Shown here one piece after another: positions 45,678-53,892 of a stretch of DNA of 64,000 nt. The DNA comes from Streptomyces sp. NRRL F-525 (GTDB taxonomy: Bacteria; Actinomycetota; Actinomycetes; Streptomycetales; Streptomycetaceae): positions 1 to 64,000 of the forward strand of contig NZ_JNXE01000044.1 in NCBI RefSeq assembly GCF_000716605.1. The letters are read 5' to 3'. Positions within the stretch are counted from its first letter, which is position 1. Each line of letters opens with the position of its first letter. The position numbers and the translations under genes are program-made. A model generated the notes under the pieces. The model was not told the DNA's origin. It worked only from the letters and a program-made list of their open reading frames with translations, and did no database searches.

Positions 45678-46883
45678 TCAGTGCGCGGGTTTCAGCGGCA
45701 GCAGCGCGCTGATACGGAAACCGCCACCCGGCCGCGGTCCCGCGTCGAGCGTGCCCCCGACCATGCCCACCCGCTCACGCATACCGATCAGACCATGCCC
45801 CTGGCCGTCGGCGCCGCCCTCCTCGTACAGCTCGTGCGGGGCGCCCTTGCCGTCGTCCTCGACGAGCAGCCCGAGTCCGTCGTCGAAGTAGACCAGCCGC
45901 ACGCTCGCGCCCGTGTTCGGGCCGCCGTGCTTGCGGGTGTTGGTGAGCGCCTCCTGGACGATGCGGTACGCCGTCAGCTCGACGCCGCTGGGCAGCGGGC
46001 GCGGGGTGCCCTCGACCTTGAAGTCGACGGGCAGTCCGGACGTACGGCACTGCTCGACCAGGTCGTCGATCTGCTCGACGTCCGGCTGCGGCACGTACTC
46101 GCCGGCCTCCTTGTGCTCGCCGGTGCGCAGCACGCCCAGCAGGCGGCGCATCTCGGCGAGGGCCTGGCGGCCGGTGGAGGAGATCGTCTCCAGGGCCTTC
46201 TTCGCCTGGTCCGGCGCGGAGTCGAGGACGTAGGCGGCGCCGTCGGCCTGGACCACCATCACCGACACGTTGTGCGCGACCACGTCGTGCAGTTCGCGGG
46301 CGATCCGGGCGCGCTCGGCGGCGACCGCGACCTTCGCCTGCGCCTCGCGCTCCTTCTCCAGCCGGGCGGCGCGCTCCTCCAACTGCGCGAAGTACGCGCG
46401 CCGGGTGCGCATCGAATCGCCGAGCACCCAGGCCAGCGCGAACGGCACCGTCTGGAAGATCGCCAGCGCGACCAGCCCGGCGGAACTGGTGTGCTCCTGC
46501 GGCCAGCGGATCTGCGCGAGGGTCGCCGCGGACAGACCGGCGGCCAGCGCGAAGCGGGAGGCCCAGCGCGCACCGACCGCGGCGACCGTGTAGACGATCA
46601 CCAGCATGGCGAAGTCGGCCACCACGGGCTCGACGTCGAGGAGCAGTTGCGCGAGGCCCGTCGCACTGGCGAGGACGAGCATCTTCTCGGGCCAGCGGCG
46701 GCGCAGCGCGATCGCCACGCACATGACGGCGGACGCCGCGATCGCCCCGGTGGCCGTCCCGTGCCGGCCCGACGCGTAGCTGGTACTCGCGATGCTCACA
46801 CCGCTCAGCCCCATCAGGAAGACAGCCCAGAAGGTGTCGACCCATGTCGGGTGTCTGCGGAGGAAGTCATAGAGGCGCTGCAC
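45678..46883 (-). CDS. Sensor histidine kinase, NarL-type partner (HisKA_3)
   Basis: A 401-residue membrane kinase. The N-terminal ~160 residues have four to six membrane helices (DTFWAVFLMGLSGVSIAST, AASAVMCVAIALRRRWPEK, VADFAMLVIVYTVAAVGARW) with short loops, so it may sense within the membrane. A coiled-coil linker leads to the HisKA_3 domain (RARIARELHDVVAHNVSVMV), where the His after EL is phosphorylated. The HATPase domain has YRIVQEALTNTRKHGG and GLIGMRERVGMVGG. The GTG at 46883 is the only suitable start. Its regulator lies 98 bp downstream. It is divergent from the MidA-type gene. Confidence 0.92.
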   Translation of the reverse strand: MQRLYDFLRRHPTWVDTFWAVFLMGLSGVSIASTSYASGRHGTATGAIAASAVMCVAIALRRRWPEKMLVLASATGLAQLLLDVEPVVADFAMLVIVYTVAAVGARWASRFALAAGLSAATLAQIRWPQEHTSSAGLVALAIFQTVPFALAWVLGDSMRTRRAYFAQLEERAARLEKEREAQAKVAVAAERARIARELHDVVAHNVSVMVVQADGAAYVLDSAPDQAKKALETISSTGRQALAEMRRLLGVLRTGEHKEAGEYVPQPDVEQIDDLVEQCRTSGLPVDFKVEGTPRPLPSGVELTAYRIVQEALTNTRKHGGPNTGASVRLVYFDDGLGLLVEDDGKGAPHELYEEGGADGQGHGLIGMRERVGMVGGTLDAGPRPGGGFRISALLPLKPAH

Positions 46884-47001
46884 GTAACCCAGCGTAGGGA
46901 CGCGTGAAGTGTGCGGGGGTCAACCGGAGGACCGATCCGTATACGTCCCGCGTACTCCCCAAGGTGGAGGCCCTGTTGTCCTGTGCACTTAGTCTGACCA
47001 C

Positions 47002-48033
47002 GTGACGGAAGACACCACGGGCCGGTGGCGCGGCTGGCGGACGGCGGCCGAGGACGCCCTGTACGGGCCCGACGGCTTCTACCGCAGGCCCGAGGGACCA
47101 GCCGGACACTTCCGTACGTCCGTGCACGCGTCGGCGCTCTTCGCGGGCGCCGTGGCCCGGCTGCTGTGCCGGGTGGACGAGGCCCTCGGCAAGCCGGCCG
47201 CCCTGGACTTCGTGGACCTGGCCGCCGGCCGCGGTGAGCTGGCGCCCGGCGTACTCGCCGCCCTGCCCGCCGAAGTGGCCGCACGCGTGCGTGCGTTCGC
47301 CGTCGAGCTCGCCGACCGCCCCGTAGGACTCGATCCGCGCGTCGAGTGGCTGACCGAGCCCCCGAAGGGAATCACCGGGCTGCTGTTCGCCAACGAGTGG
47401 CTGGACAACGTGCCCGTGGAGGTGGCCGAGGTGGACCCCGTCGGCGTCCCGCGGCGCGTGCTCGTACGAGAAGACGGCACCGAGCGGCTCGGGGAGCCCC
47501 TCTCCGGTGCGGAGGCCGAGTGGCTCGCCCGGTGGTGGCCCCTGGCGCCCGAGGAGGGGCTGCGGGCCGAGATCGGCCTCCCCAGGGACACGGCCTGGGC
47601 GTCCGCCGTCGCCACCGTCGACCAGGGGCTCGCGATCGCCGTCGACTACGCGCACACCCGGGACACCCGGCCCCCGTTCGGCACGCTCACCGGCTTCCGC
47701 GAGGGCCGCGAGACGGCGCCCGTGCCGGACGGCTCGTGCGACATCACGACCCACGTCGCCCTGGACGCCTGCGCGGAAGCGGGCGCGACGGCGGCCAACG
47801 CAGAGGGCACGCTCCCCGGCGCACGCCTGCTCACCCAACGCGCCGCCCTGCGCGCTCTCGGCGTCGCAGGCGCGCGCCCCCCGCTAACGCTGGCCTCCAC
47901 CGACCCGACGGCGTACATCCGCGCCCTCGCGAGCGCCGGTGAGGCGGCCGAGCTCACGGCGACCGGCGGACTCGGCGACTTCGGCTGGCTCGTGCAGTCG
48001 GTGGGAATTCCGGACCCTCTGCAGGAGCCGTAA
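47002..48033 (+). CDS. MidA/NDUFAF7-type SAM-dependent methyltransferase
   Basis: A 343-residue protein of the SAM-dependent MidA family (PF02636). Evidence is [20 protein letters not shown] for the family start, the SAM motif [33 protein letters not shown] (the conserved NE-D motif) and the [12 protein letters not shown] motif. The mitochondrial homologue NDUFAF7 methylates an arginine of NDUFS2, the mitochondrial counterpart of NuoD. Here the gene converges on a nuoD paralogue with 26 bp between the stop codons, so NuoD2 is a likely substrate. That is inference from the family and neighbourhood. The GTG at 47002 is used. Confidence 0.85.
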   Translation: MTEDTTGRWRGWRTAAEDALYGPDGFYRRPEGPAGHFRTSVHASALFAGAVARLLCRVDEALGKPAALDFVDLAAGRGELAPGVLAALPAEVAARVRAFAVELADRPVGLDPRVEWLTEPPKGITGLLFANEWLDNVPVEVAEVDPVGVPRRVLVREDGTERLGEPLSGAEAEWLARWWPLAPEEGLRAEIGLPRDTAWASAVATVDQGLAIAVDYAHTRDTRPPFGTLTGFREGRETAPVPDGSCDITTHVALDACAEAGATAANAEGTLPGARLLTQRAALRALGVAGARPPLTLASTDPTAYIRALASAGEAAELTATGGLGDFGWLVQSVGIPDPLQEP

Positions 48034-48059
48034 CGCGCTCTACTGGCCGCCGATTTCCG

Positions 48060-49211
48060 CTACTTGTCGATGTCCCCGACCACGAAGAACAACGACCCCA
48101 GGATCGCCACCATGTCCGCCACCAGCGTCCCCGGCAGCAGCACGGCGAGTGCCTGGATGTTGTTGTAGGACGCCGAGCGCAGCTTCAGCCGGTACGGGGT
48201 CTTCTCGCCCTTGCTGACGAGGTAGTAGCCGTTGATCCCGAGCGGGTTCTCGGTCCACGCGTACGTGTGCCCCTCGGGCGCCTTCAGAACCTTCGGGAGC
48301 CGCTGGTTGATCGGCCCCGGCTCCAACTCGGCGAGCCGGTCGAGGCAGGCGTCCGCGAGGTCGAGCGCGTTGTGGGTCTGCTCCAGGAGCACCTCGAAGC
48401 GGGCCAGGCAGTCGCCCTCCTGGCGCGTGACGACCTTCAGGGTGTCCTGGAGTTCGCCGTACGCGAGGTACGGCTCGTCGCGCCGCAGGTCGAAGTCGAC
48501 GCCCGAGGCGCGCGCGATGGGCCCGCTCACTCCGTACGCGTGCACCGCCTCCGCCGACAGCACGCCCACTCCGCGCGTGCGGCCCCGGAAGATCTCGTTG
48601 CCGAGCACCAGGTCGTCGAACCGGCCCATCCGGGAGCGCACCGCGGAAACGGCCTCCCGCGCGCGGGAGGCCCACCCGGCAGGCAGGTCCTCCTTGAGGC
48701 CGCCCACGCGGTTGAACATGTAGTGCATGCGCCCGCCGGAGACCTCCTCCATGACGTTCTGGAGCACCTCGCGCTCCCGGAACGCGTAGAAGACCGGGGT
48801 GATCCCGCCGAGTTCGAGGGGGTACGACCCCAGGAACATCAGGTGGTTGAGCACCCGGTTCAGCTCGGCGAGCAGGGTGCGCGTCCACACCGCGCGCGGG
48901 GGGACCTCCATGCCGAGCATCCGCTCCACGCCGAGGACCACGCCGAGCTCGTTCGAGAACGCCGACAGCCAGTCGTGGCGGTTGGCGAGCATGATGATCT
49001 GGCGGTAGTCGCGCGCCTCGAAGAGCTTCTCGGCGCCCCGGTGCATATAGCCGATCACCGGCTCCGCGTGCTGGATGCGCTCGCCGTCCAGGACGAGCCG
49101 CAGGCGCAGCACTCCGTGCGTGGAGGGGTGCTGGGGGCCGATGTTGAGCACCATGTCGGTGCTCTCCGCGGCGCCGCCGATCCCGACCATGGTCTCCGTC
49201 GTGGGAGTCAT
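48060..49211 (-). CDS. nuoD2: NADH-quinone oxidoreductase subunit D paralogue (NuoD2)
   Basis: A 383-residue NuoD-like 49-kDa-type subunit, which in complex I forms the quinone-binding site with NuoB. Conserved features are [53 protein letters not shown] and the late [20 protein letters not shown]. The end FVVGDIDK keeps the GD(I/L)D-type C-terminus of NuoD. It stands apart from any nuo operon, so it may replace NuoD under some condition. The HRGAEK loop, corresponding to the methylated loop of mitochondrial NDUFS2, is intact. The ATG at 49211 is chosen; ATG 49187 is in frame. Confidence 0.92.
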   Translation of the reverse strand: MTPTTETMVGIGGAAESTDMVLNIGPQHPSTHGVLRLRLVLDGERIQHAEPVIGYMHRGAEKLFEARDYRQIIMLANRHDWLSAFSNELGVVLGVERMLGMEVPPRAVWTRTLLAELNRVLNHLMFLGSYPLELGGITPVFYAFREREVLQNVMEEVSGGRMHYMFNRVGGLKEDLPAGWASRAREAVSAVRSRMGRFDDLVLGNEIFRGRTRGVGVLSAEAVHAYGVSGPIARASGVDFDLRRDEPYLAYGELQDTLKVVTRQEGDCLARFEVLLEQTHNALDLADACLDRLAELEPGPINQRLPKVLKAPEGHTYAWTENPLGINGYYLVSKGEKTPYRLKLRSASYNNIQALAVLLPGTLVADMVAILGSLFFVVGDIDK

Positions 49212-49242
49212 GGGCACAGTCTCTCGTACGTACGCTTGCGGC

Positions 49243-49743
49243 ATGGAAACGGGGACTGCCGCCCAGGACGGCGCGGCGCGCGAGCCGGTGTGGACCGGGC
49301 TGCCGCCGGGGCTGCTGAAGATGCGACGCCTGTTGCTGGTGGTGTGGCTGGGGCTGCTGGCCGTGGCCCTGGGGGTGCCGCTGGGCCTGTTCGTCGGCAC
49401 CGGGTGGGCCGCGTTCGCGCTGCTGCCGCTCGCCCTGATGGCGTGGGGCTGGGTGCTGCTGGGCCGCAACTGGCGCTCCTGGAGGTACGCCGAGCGCGCC
49501 GACGACCTGCTGATCACCCGGGGTGTGCTGTGGCACCACGAGACGATCGTGCCGTACGGGCGGATGCAGCTCGTGGAGGTGACCTCGGGGCCCGTGGAGC
49601 GCCACTTCGGGCTGGCCAGCGTGCAGTTGCACACGGCCGCCGCGGCGACCGACGCGACCATCCCGGGGCTCGTCCCGGCCGAGGCCGAACGGCTGCGCGA
49701 CCGGCTCACCGAGCTGGGCGAGGCCCGATCGGCGGGGCTGTGA
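49243..49743 (+). CDS. Bacterial PH-domain membrane protein, YdbS-like
   Basis: A 166-residue protein with two adjacent membrane helices (about 27-65: [20 protein letters not shown], then [18 protein letters not shown]) and one bPH_2 domain ([20 protein letters not shown], then [20 protein letters not shown]). TACGCT ends 6 nt before the ATG at 49243, so the mRNA is probably leaderless. Its stop overlaps the start of the next PH protein (GTGA). YdbS/YdbT pairs in Firmicutes lie in the membrane and affect resistance to bacteriocins and other envelope stress, so a role in envelope integrity is likely. Confidence 0.88.
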   Translation: METGTAAQDGAAREPVWTGLPPGLLKMRRLLLVVWLGLLAVALGVPLGLFVGTGWAAFALLPLALMAWGWVLLGRNWRSWRYAERADDLLITRGVLWHHETIVPYGRMQLVEVTSGPVERHFGLASVQLHTAAAATDATIPGLVPAEAERLRDRLTELGEARSAGL

Positions 49744-51095
49744 CGACGCCGGGCGCCGACAAGGACGTACCCGAAGCGACCGCGGCCGTACGGGAGCAAG
49801 TGCCGGTCGTGGAGCGGCGGTTGCATCCGGTGACGCCGTTGCGCCGGGCGTGGGCGCCGGTCGCCGTCATCATCGGGTGGGCGGTGCACGACCCCAACCA
49901 GGCCCAGGAACAGCTGACCCGGCTGACCACGGTCACGCTGCTCATCGGGCTCGCCGTGTTCGTCCCGGCCGCCGCCCTGTACGGCTTCCTCACCTGGTGG
50001 TTCACGCACTTCGCGGTGACGGACACCGAACTGCGCATCCGCACCGGCCTGTTGTTCCGGCGCACCGCGCACATCCGGCTGGAACGCCTCCAGGCCGTCG
50101 ACGTGACACAACCCCTCCTCGCGCGCGTGGCGGGCGTCGCCAAGTTGAAGCTGGACGTCGTGGGGACCGACAAGAAGGACGAACTGGCCTTCCTGGGCGA
50201 GGGTGAGGCGCGGGCGCTGCGGGCCGAACTCCTCGCCCGGGCGGCCGGGTTCGCGCCCGAGACCGCGCACGAGGTCGGCGAGGCACCCGCGCGGCAGCTG
50301 CTGCACGTGCCGGCCGGGGTCCTCGCCAAGTCCCTGGTGTTGACGGGCGCCACCTGGGGATCACTGGCCGCCGCACTCGTCGTACCGCCGCTGCTCTGGT
50401 TCGCCACCCACAGCGTGTGGACAGTCCTCGCGACCGCGCTGCCGCTGCTGGGCGCGGCGGGCGCGAGCAGTGTGGGGCGGTTCGTCGGCGAGTACGACTG
50501 GACGGTCGGCGAGTCCCCGGACGGGCTGCGCATCGACCACGGGCTGCTGGACCGCACGCACGAGACGGTGCCTCCGGGGCGCGTGCAGACCGTGCGGATC
50601 GTGGAACCGCTGCTGTGGCGGCGGCGCGGCTGGGTGCGGGTCGAGCTGGACGTGGCCGGTTCGTCCAACTCCGTGCTGGTGCCGGTCGCCCCGCGCGAGA
50701 TCGCCGAGGCGGTCGTCGCGCGCGTGCTGCCCGGGGTGACCGTGCCGTCCCGCGAGGAGCTGTCCCGCTCACCGCGCCGGGCGGGCCGGTGCATGCCGCT
50801 GTGGTGGCGCGGCTACGGCCTCGCGGTAACCGACACGGTGTTCGCGGCCCGGCACGGACTACTCCGCCGCAGCTTGTCGCTGGTGCCGCACGCGAAGGTG
50901 CAGAGCGTACGGCTGAGCCAGGGGCCCTGGGAGCGCCTCTGGCGGCTTGCCGAGGTGCACGTGGACACCGGGGCCAATGAGACCGTCACAGCGCGCCTGC
51001 GGGACGCTGAGGAGGCCGCTGAGCTGCTCCGCGGCCAGGCCGAGCGGTCACGGACGGGTCGTAGAGACGCCCGCCCGGACCGCTGGATGGCCTGA
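49740..51095 (+). CDS. Triple PH-domain membrane protein, YdbT-like
   Basis: A 451-residue partner of the preceding gene. It has membrane helix pairs (about 30-80: [13 protein letters not shown], then [20 protein letters not shown]; and about 215-245) and three bPH_2 modules: [40 protein letters not shown] and [20 protein letters not shown]. The GTG at 49740 overlaps the upstream stop by GTGA, so production of the pair is coupled. The Arg/Asp-rich tail after residue 425 is likely cytoplasmic. Confidence 0.88.
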   Translation: MTTPGADKDVPEATAAVREQVPVVERRLHPVTPLRRAWAPVAVIIGWAVHDPNQAQEQLTRLTTVTLLIGLAVFVPAAALYGFLTWWFTHFAVTDTELRIRTGLLFRRTAHIRLERLQAVDVTQPLLARVAGVAKLKLDVVGTDKKDELAFLGEGEARALRAELLARAAGFAPETAHEVGEAPARQLLHVPAGVLAKSLVLTGATWGSLAAALVVPPLLWFATHSVWTVLATALPLLGAAGASSVGRFVGEYDWTVGESPDGLRIDHGLLDRTHETVPPGRVQTVRIVEPLLWRRRGWVRVELDVAGSSNSVLVPVAPREIAEAVVARVLPGVTVPSREELSRSPRRAGRCMPLWWRGYGLAVTDTVFAARHGLLRRSLSLVPHAKVQSVRLSQGPWERLWRLAEVHVDTGANETVTARLRDAEEAAELLRGQAERSRTGRRDARPDRWMA

Positions 51096-51102
51096 GGGTC
51101 GG

Positions 51103-52467
51103 TCAGGAAGCCGCGCTGCGCAGCCCGTGGAGGTTGATCTGCTCGGTCTCGTCGTGGGCCGTCAGGTCGATGACCTGGCCGTGGCCGACATCGCGCGACC
51201 GCTCGTCGGCCGGCTTGAACTGCGCCTCCGCCTCGGCCTTGTGCACGGCGATGGCCTCCTCGCCCACGACGTCGGCGAGGTCCTCGTTCTGCACGGCGTC
51301 CATCGCGGCGGACGTCGAGCCCTTCTGCATGCCGAAGAAGTCGAAACCGCCCTCGACCATCGGGCGCCGTACGGGAGATGCCGGTACGACGGCCACCGCG
51401 GTCGGCACGGTGAAGTGGCCGGACGGCTGTGCGGACGGGGCGGGCTGTGCGGACGGCGCGGCCGGGGGAACGGCGGCCGCGTGCTCATGCCCGTCGACCG
51501 CCTCGGGCTTCCCCTCCGCCTCGTCCTCCTGCGCGGCCTCCGACCCGGAACCGCCGCTGTCGGCCGGCACCGGGGCGGGCTCGGCCCGCGCGGAGTCGTC
51601 GTCCTTCGGTGCGAGGTCCTTGGGAGCGAGGTCCTTCGGCGCGGGGTCGCTCGGCGCGGAGTCCTTCGGCGCGGGCGCCGGGGTCTCGTGGTCGTCGTCG
51701 AGCCGGACCAGGGCCGCCTTGGCGCGCAGGAAAAGCTTGGACCCCTCCGGGGAGAACACCGCGGACTCCGACGACTTCTCCGCTGCGGCCGCGGCGACCT
51801 CGGCCGCCTCCGACTCCTCGTCCTCGGTGTCGCCCTCGGCGTCGGTGTCGGTCTCGCCCTCGGCGTCCGTCTCGTCGTCGGCGTCGACCGAAGCAGCCAC
51901 AGCCTCGGTGTCGTCCGTCTCGGGAACGTCGTCCTGGAGCTCCAACTCCGCGTCCGCCGACGCCTCGTCGTCGCCGTCGGCCGGAACCGGTGGCAACGCG
52001 CGCGCGGGTTCCGCGGCCTCTATCTCCAGCAGGCGGCGGCCCTCCAGGGCGCTCGCGCGCTCGGTCTCGGCCGTGGCGTACCGGCGCAGCAGGGCCGCGT
52101 GCTCGTTGCGCAGGCCCGCCAGCTCCGTGCGCTTGGCGCGCAGCTTGTGCTCCAGCTTGACCCGGAGTTCACGCGACTCGTCGAGGTCGGACTCGAGTTC
52201 GGCGAGCCGCTCCTCGTAGCGCCACTCGTCGCTCGTACGCGCGCGTATCAGGTCGGCCACCTGCTTGCCCGCCTGTGTGTCCCAGCGGCGCATGAACGCC
52301 GCGCCGACGAGCGCGGTCGCGGCGGCGATCGCCGCGACTATGCGGAGCGCCGCCGGTTGCGAGAAGACCCAGGGCCCGAAGGCGCAGACGAGCGACACGC
52401 CTGCGATCGCCGAGGGGGGCAACAGCCGGTGCAACGGCGGGGAATGGCGGTGACGTCCACGTGGCAT
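51103..52467 (-). CDS. Membrane-anchored coiled-coil protein with long acidic low-complexity region
   Basis: A 454-residue protein. Two N-terminal membrane helices (about 15-55: AIAGVSLVCAFGPWVF, then LRIVAAIAAATALVGAAF) are followed by a coiled coil (about 70-150: EERLAELESDLDESRELRVK, then LEHKLRAKRTELAGLRNEHA). Residues about 160-330 are extremely rich in Asp, Glu, Ala and Pro, with small repeats (PKDLAPKDLAPKD). The last ~80 residues look ordered again (GGFDFFGMQKGSTSAAMDAV, then DVGHGQVIDLTAHDETEQIN). The function is unknown. The design recalls scaffolding proteins of the cell pole or division machinery, but this is a guess. The ATG at 52467 starts the conserved basic leader. Confidence 0.7.
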   Translation of the reverse strand: MPRGRHRHSPPLHRLLPPSAIAGVSLVCAFGPWVFSQPAALRIVAAIAAATALVGAAFMRRWDTQAGKQVADLIRARTSDEWRYEERLAELESDLDESRELRVKLEHKLRAKRTELAGLRNEHAALLRRYATAETERASALEGRRLLEIEAAEPARALPPVPADGDDEASADAELELQDDVPETDDTEAVAASVDADDETDAEGETDTDAEGDTEDEESEAAEVAAAAAEKSSESAVFSPEGSKLFLRAKAALVRLDDDHETPAPAPKDSAPSDPAPKDLAPKDLAPKDDDSARAEPAPVPADSGGSGSEAAQEDEAEGKPEAVDGHEHAAAVPPAAPSAQPAPSAQPSGHFTVPTAVAVVPASPVRRPMVEGGFDFFGMQKGSTSAAMDAVQNEDLADVVGEEAIAVHKAEAEAQFKPADERSRDVGHGQVIDLTAHDETEQINLHGLRSAAS

Positions 52468-52555
52468 GGCCAGAAACTTACCGCGCGTAGGCGAATCATG
52501 GTGCCCCGCCCGGTAAAAACACAGCCACCCCTCTTCTCTCACCCGGGTCCGGCGG

Positions 52556-53692
52556 TCACTTCCACCAGTCGGTGAGCCGCCCGCTGATCCACTGGAGGGC
52601 CGGCGGGATCTCCCGTCGCCAGGTGTTGAAGTTGTGGCCGCCGCTGTCCAGGATGATCGACGAGATACGGGTGGAGTTCCTGGCCCTCACCTGGGCGATG
52701 AATTTCAGGGTGTCGTTGTAGTTGTGTTCGCCGACCCTGCTGCTGGTGACGAGCAGTGAGGTGTCGGGCGCGGGCCGGTGCTTGATGTACCAGGACAGGT
52801 CGGCCTCGTTCCGCAGCGTCTCGTCGCCCTGGAAGAGGTTTCCCGTGGTGGGGTCGTTCGGTGCCTTGTAGTACGGCGACAGGCCCGCCGCCGCGGCGTA
52901 CACCCCGGGGTGGTGCATGGCGAGTTTCAGGGCGCAGTAACCGCCCGTGGAATCGCCGATGATGCCCCAGCTCCCGGGCTTCTTGCTCACCCTGTAGTGG
53001 GCCGTCACGGCGTCGGGAAGGTCCTTGGCGAAGAACGACTCCGTCTGCGGCCCACCCGGGACGTCCACGCACTCCGTGTCGCGCGGCGGCGCCACCGTGG
53101 GCCGCATCATCACCAGGATCATCGGCTGCATCCGGCCCGCCCTGGCCAACTCCAGTGCCGTGCGCGGGTAGTTCAGCTTGTCGACGAGCGCCTGGGCGGT
53201 GCCCGGGTACCCCGTGAGGACGACCGTCGCCGGGAACGAGCGGGTGTGGTTGCGCGGCTGGAAGTACTCCGGCGGCAGGTACACGTACGCGGGGGTGGTG
53301 ATGTGGGTCGTACGACCGGCTATGTCGACCCGCTGCACCTGGCCCACGGTCTCCGGCCGCGAGGAACCGCCCGGTGCGTCCACCCGCCGGGTGTCGACCA
53401 CTTGGACCGGTCCGCCGGCGCCCTGGAGCGCCGAGTTGTCGACGACCACTCCCTGGCCGGTCTCCTTGCCGAACAGGTCGGACCAGCTGGCGTAGAAACC
53501 GAAGGCCTGGTTGGCGCCGAGGCCGACCGAGGCGAAGAGCACCAACTGCGTTGCCAGCAGCAGGCCCACGCGCCCGCTGACGGCCCGCCAGTTGTGTCTG
53601 GCCAGGCGGGGCCACAGCCATACTGTGCCGATGAACAGCAGCACGGCGCAGACGACCGCCAGTACCAGAACTTTCCTGCTCGTGAGTCCCAT
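52556..53692 (-). CDS. Membrane-anchored esterase (esterase D/mycolyltransferase fold)
   Basis: A 378-residue alpha/beta hydrolase. Two N-terminal membrane helices (about 5-25 and 40-60: VLVLAVVCAVLLFIGTVWLW, then LLLATQLVLFASVGLG) lead to an extracytoplasmic catalytic domain. The nucleophile Ser is in GIIGDSTGGYCALKLAMHHP, the probable acid Asp follows near LLVTSSRVGEHNYND and the His is in ILDSGGHNFNTWRREIP. The substrate is unknown; the fold includes acyl- and mycolyl-transferases that act at the wall. The ATG at 53692 has GGGGACAGC before it; an ATG at 53722 adds ten residues without a ribosome binding site. It is divergent from the mprF-like gene and may share stress control. Confidence 0.85.
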   Translation of the reverse strand: MGLTSRKVLVLAVVCAVLLFIGTVWLWPRLARHNWRAVSGRVGLLLATQLVLFASVGLGANQAFGFYASWSDLFGKETGQGVVVDNSALQGAGGPVQVVDTRRVDAPGGSSRPETVGQVQRVDIAGRTTHITTPAYVYLPPEYFQPRNHTRSFPATVVLTGYPGTAQALVDKLNYPRTALELARAGRMQPMILVMMRPTVAPPRDTECVDVPGGPQTESFFAKDLPDAVTAHYRVSKKPGSWGIIGDSTGGYCALKLAMHHPGVYAAAAGLSPYYKAPNDPTTGNLFQGDETLRNEADLSWYIKHRPAPDTSLLVTSSRVGEHNYNDTLKFIAQVRARNSTRISSIILDSGGHNFNTWRREIPPALQWISGRLTDWWK

Positions 53693-53793
53693 GAGCTGTC
53701 CCCGCCTGCGCTTTCCGCCCATGGCGCACGCAACTTTCGCGAACGCTTGCCCCGGGCTTTCCTCTGCCTTTGAACCGGCTTTTCGGTAAGGAA

Positions 53794-53819
53794 GGAACCT
53801 CCTTCCTCTAGACACCGTC
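53794..53819 (+). promoter_or_regulatory. Predicted ECF (SigE-type) promoter of the mprF-like gene
   Basis: GGAACC (53794-53799), a 16-nt spacer, then CGTC (53816-53819). The leader would be about 65 nt to the start at 53893. A second AACC lies 20 bp upstream. In S. coelicolor the homologous gene is, as I recall, in the SigE regulon. Confidence 0.65.
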
Positions 53820-53892
53820 CTAGAGGGCGCAATGTCGCCGGATGCCCGAATCGGGCCCGGATCCAAGGTCTCTCGCAGAACTACGGGATGCG

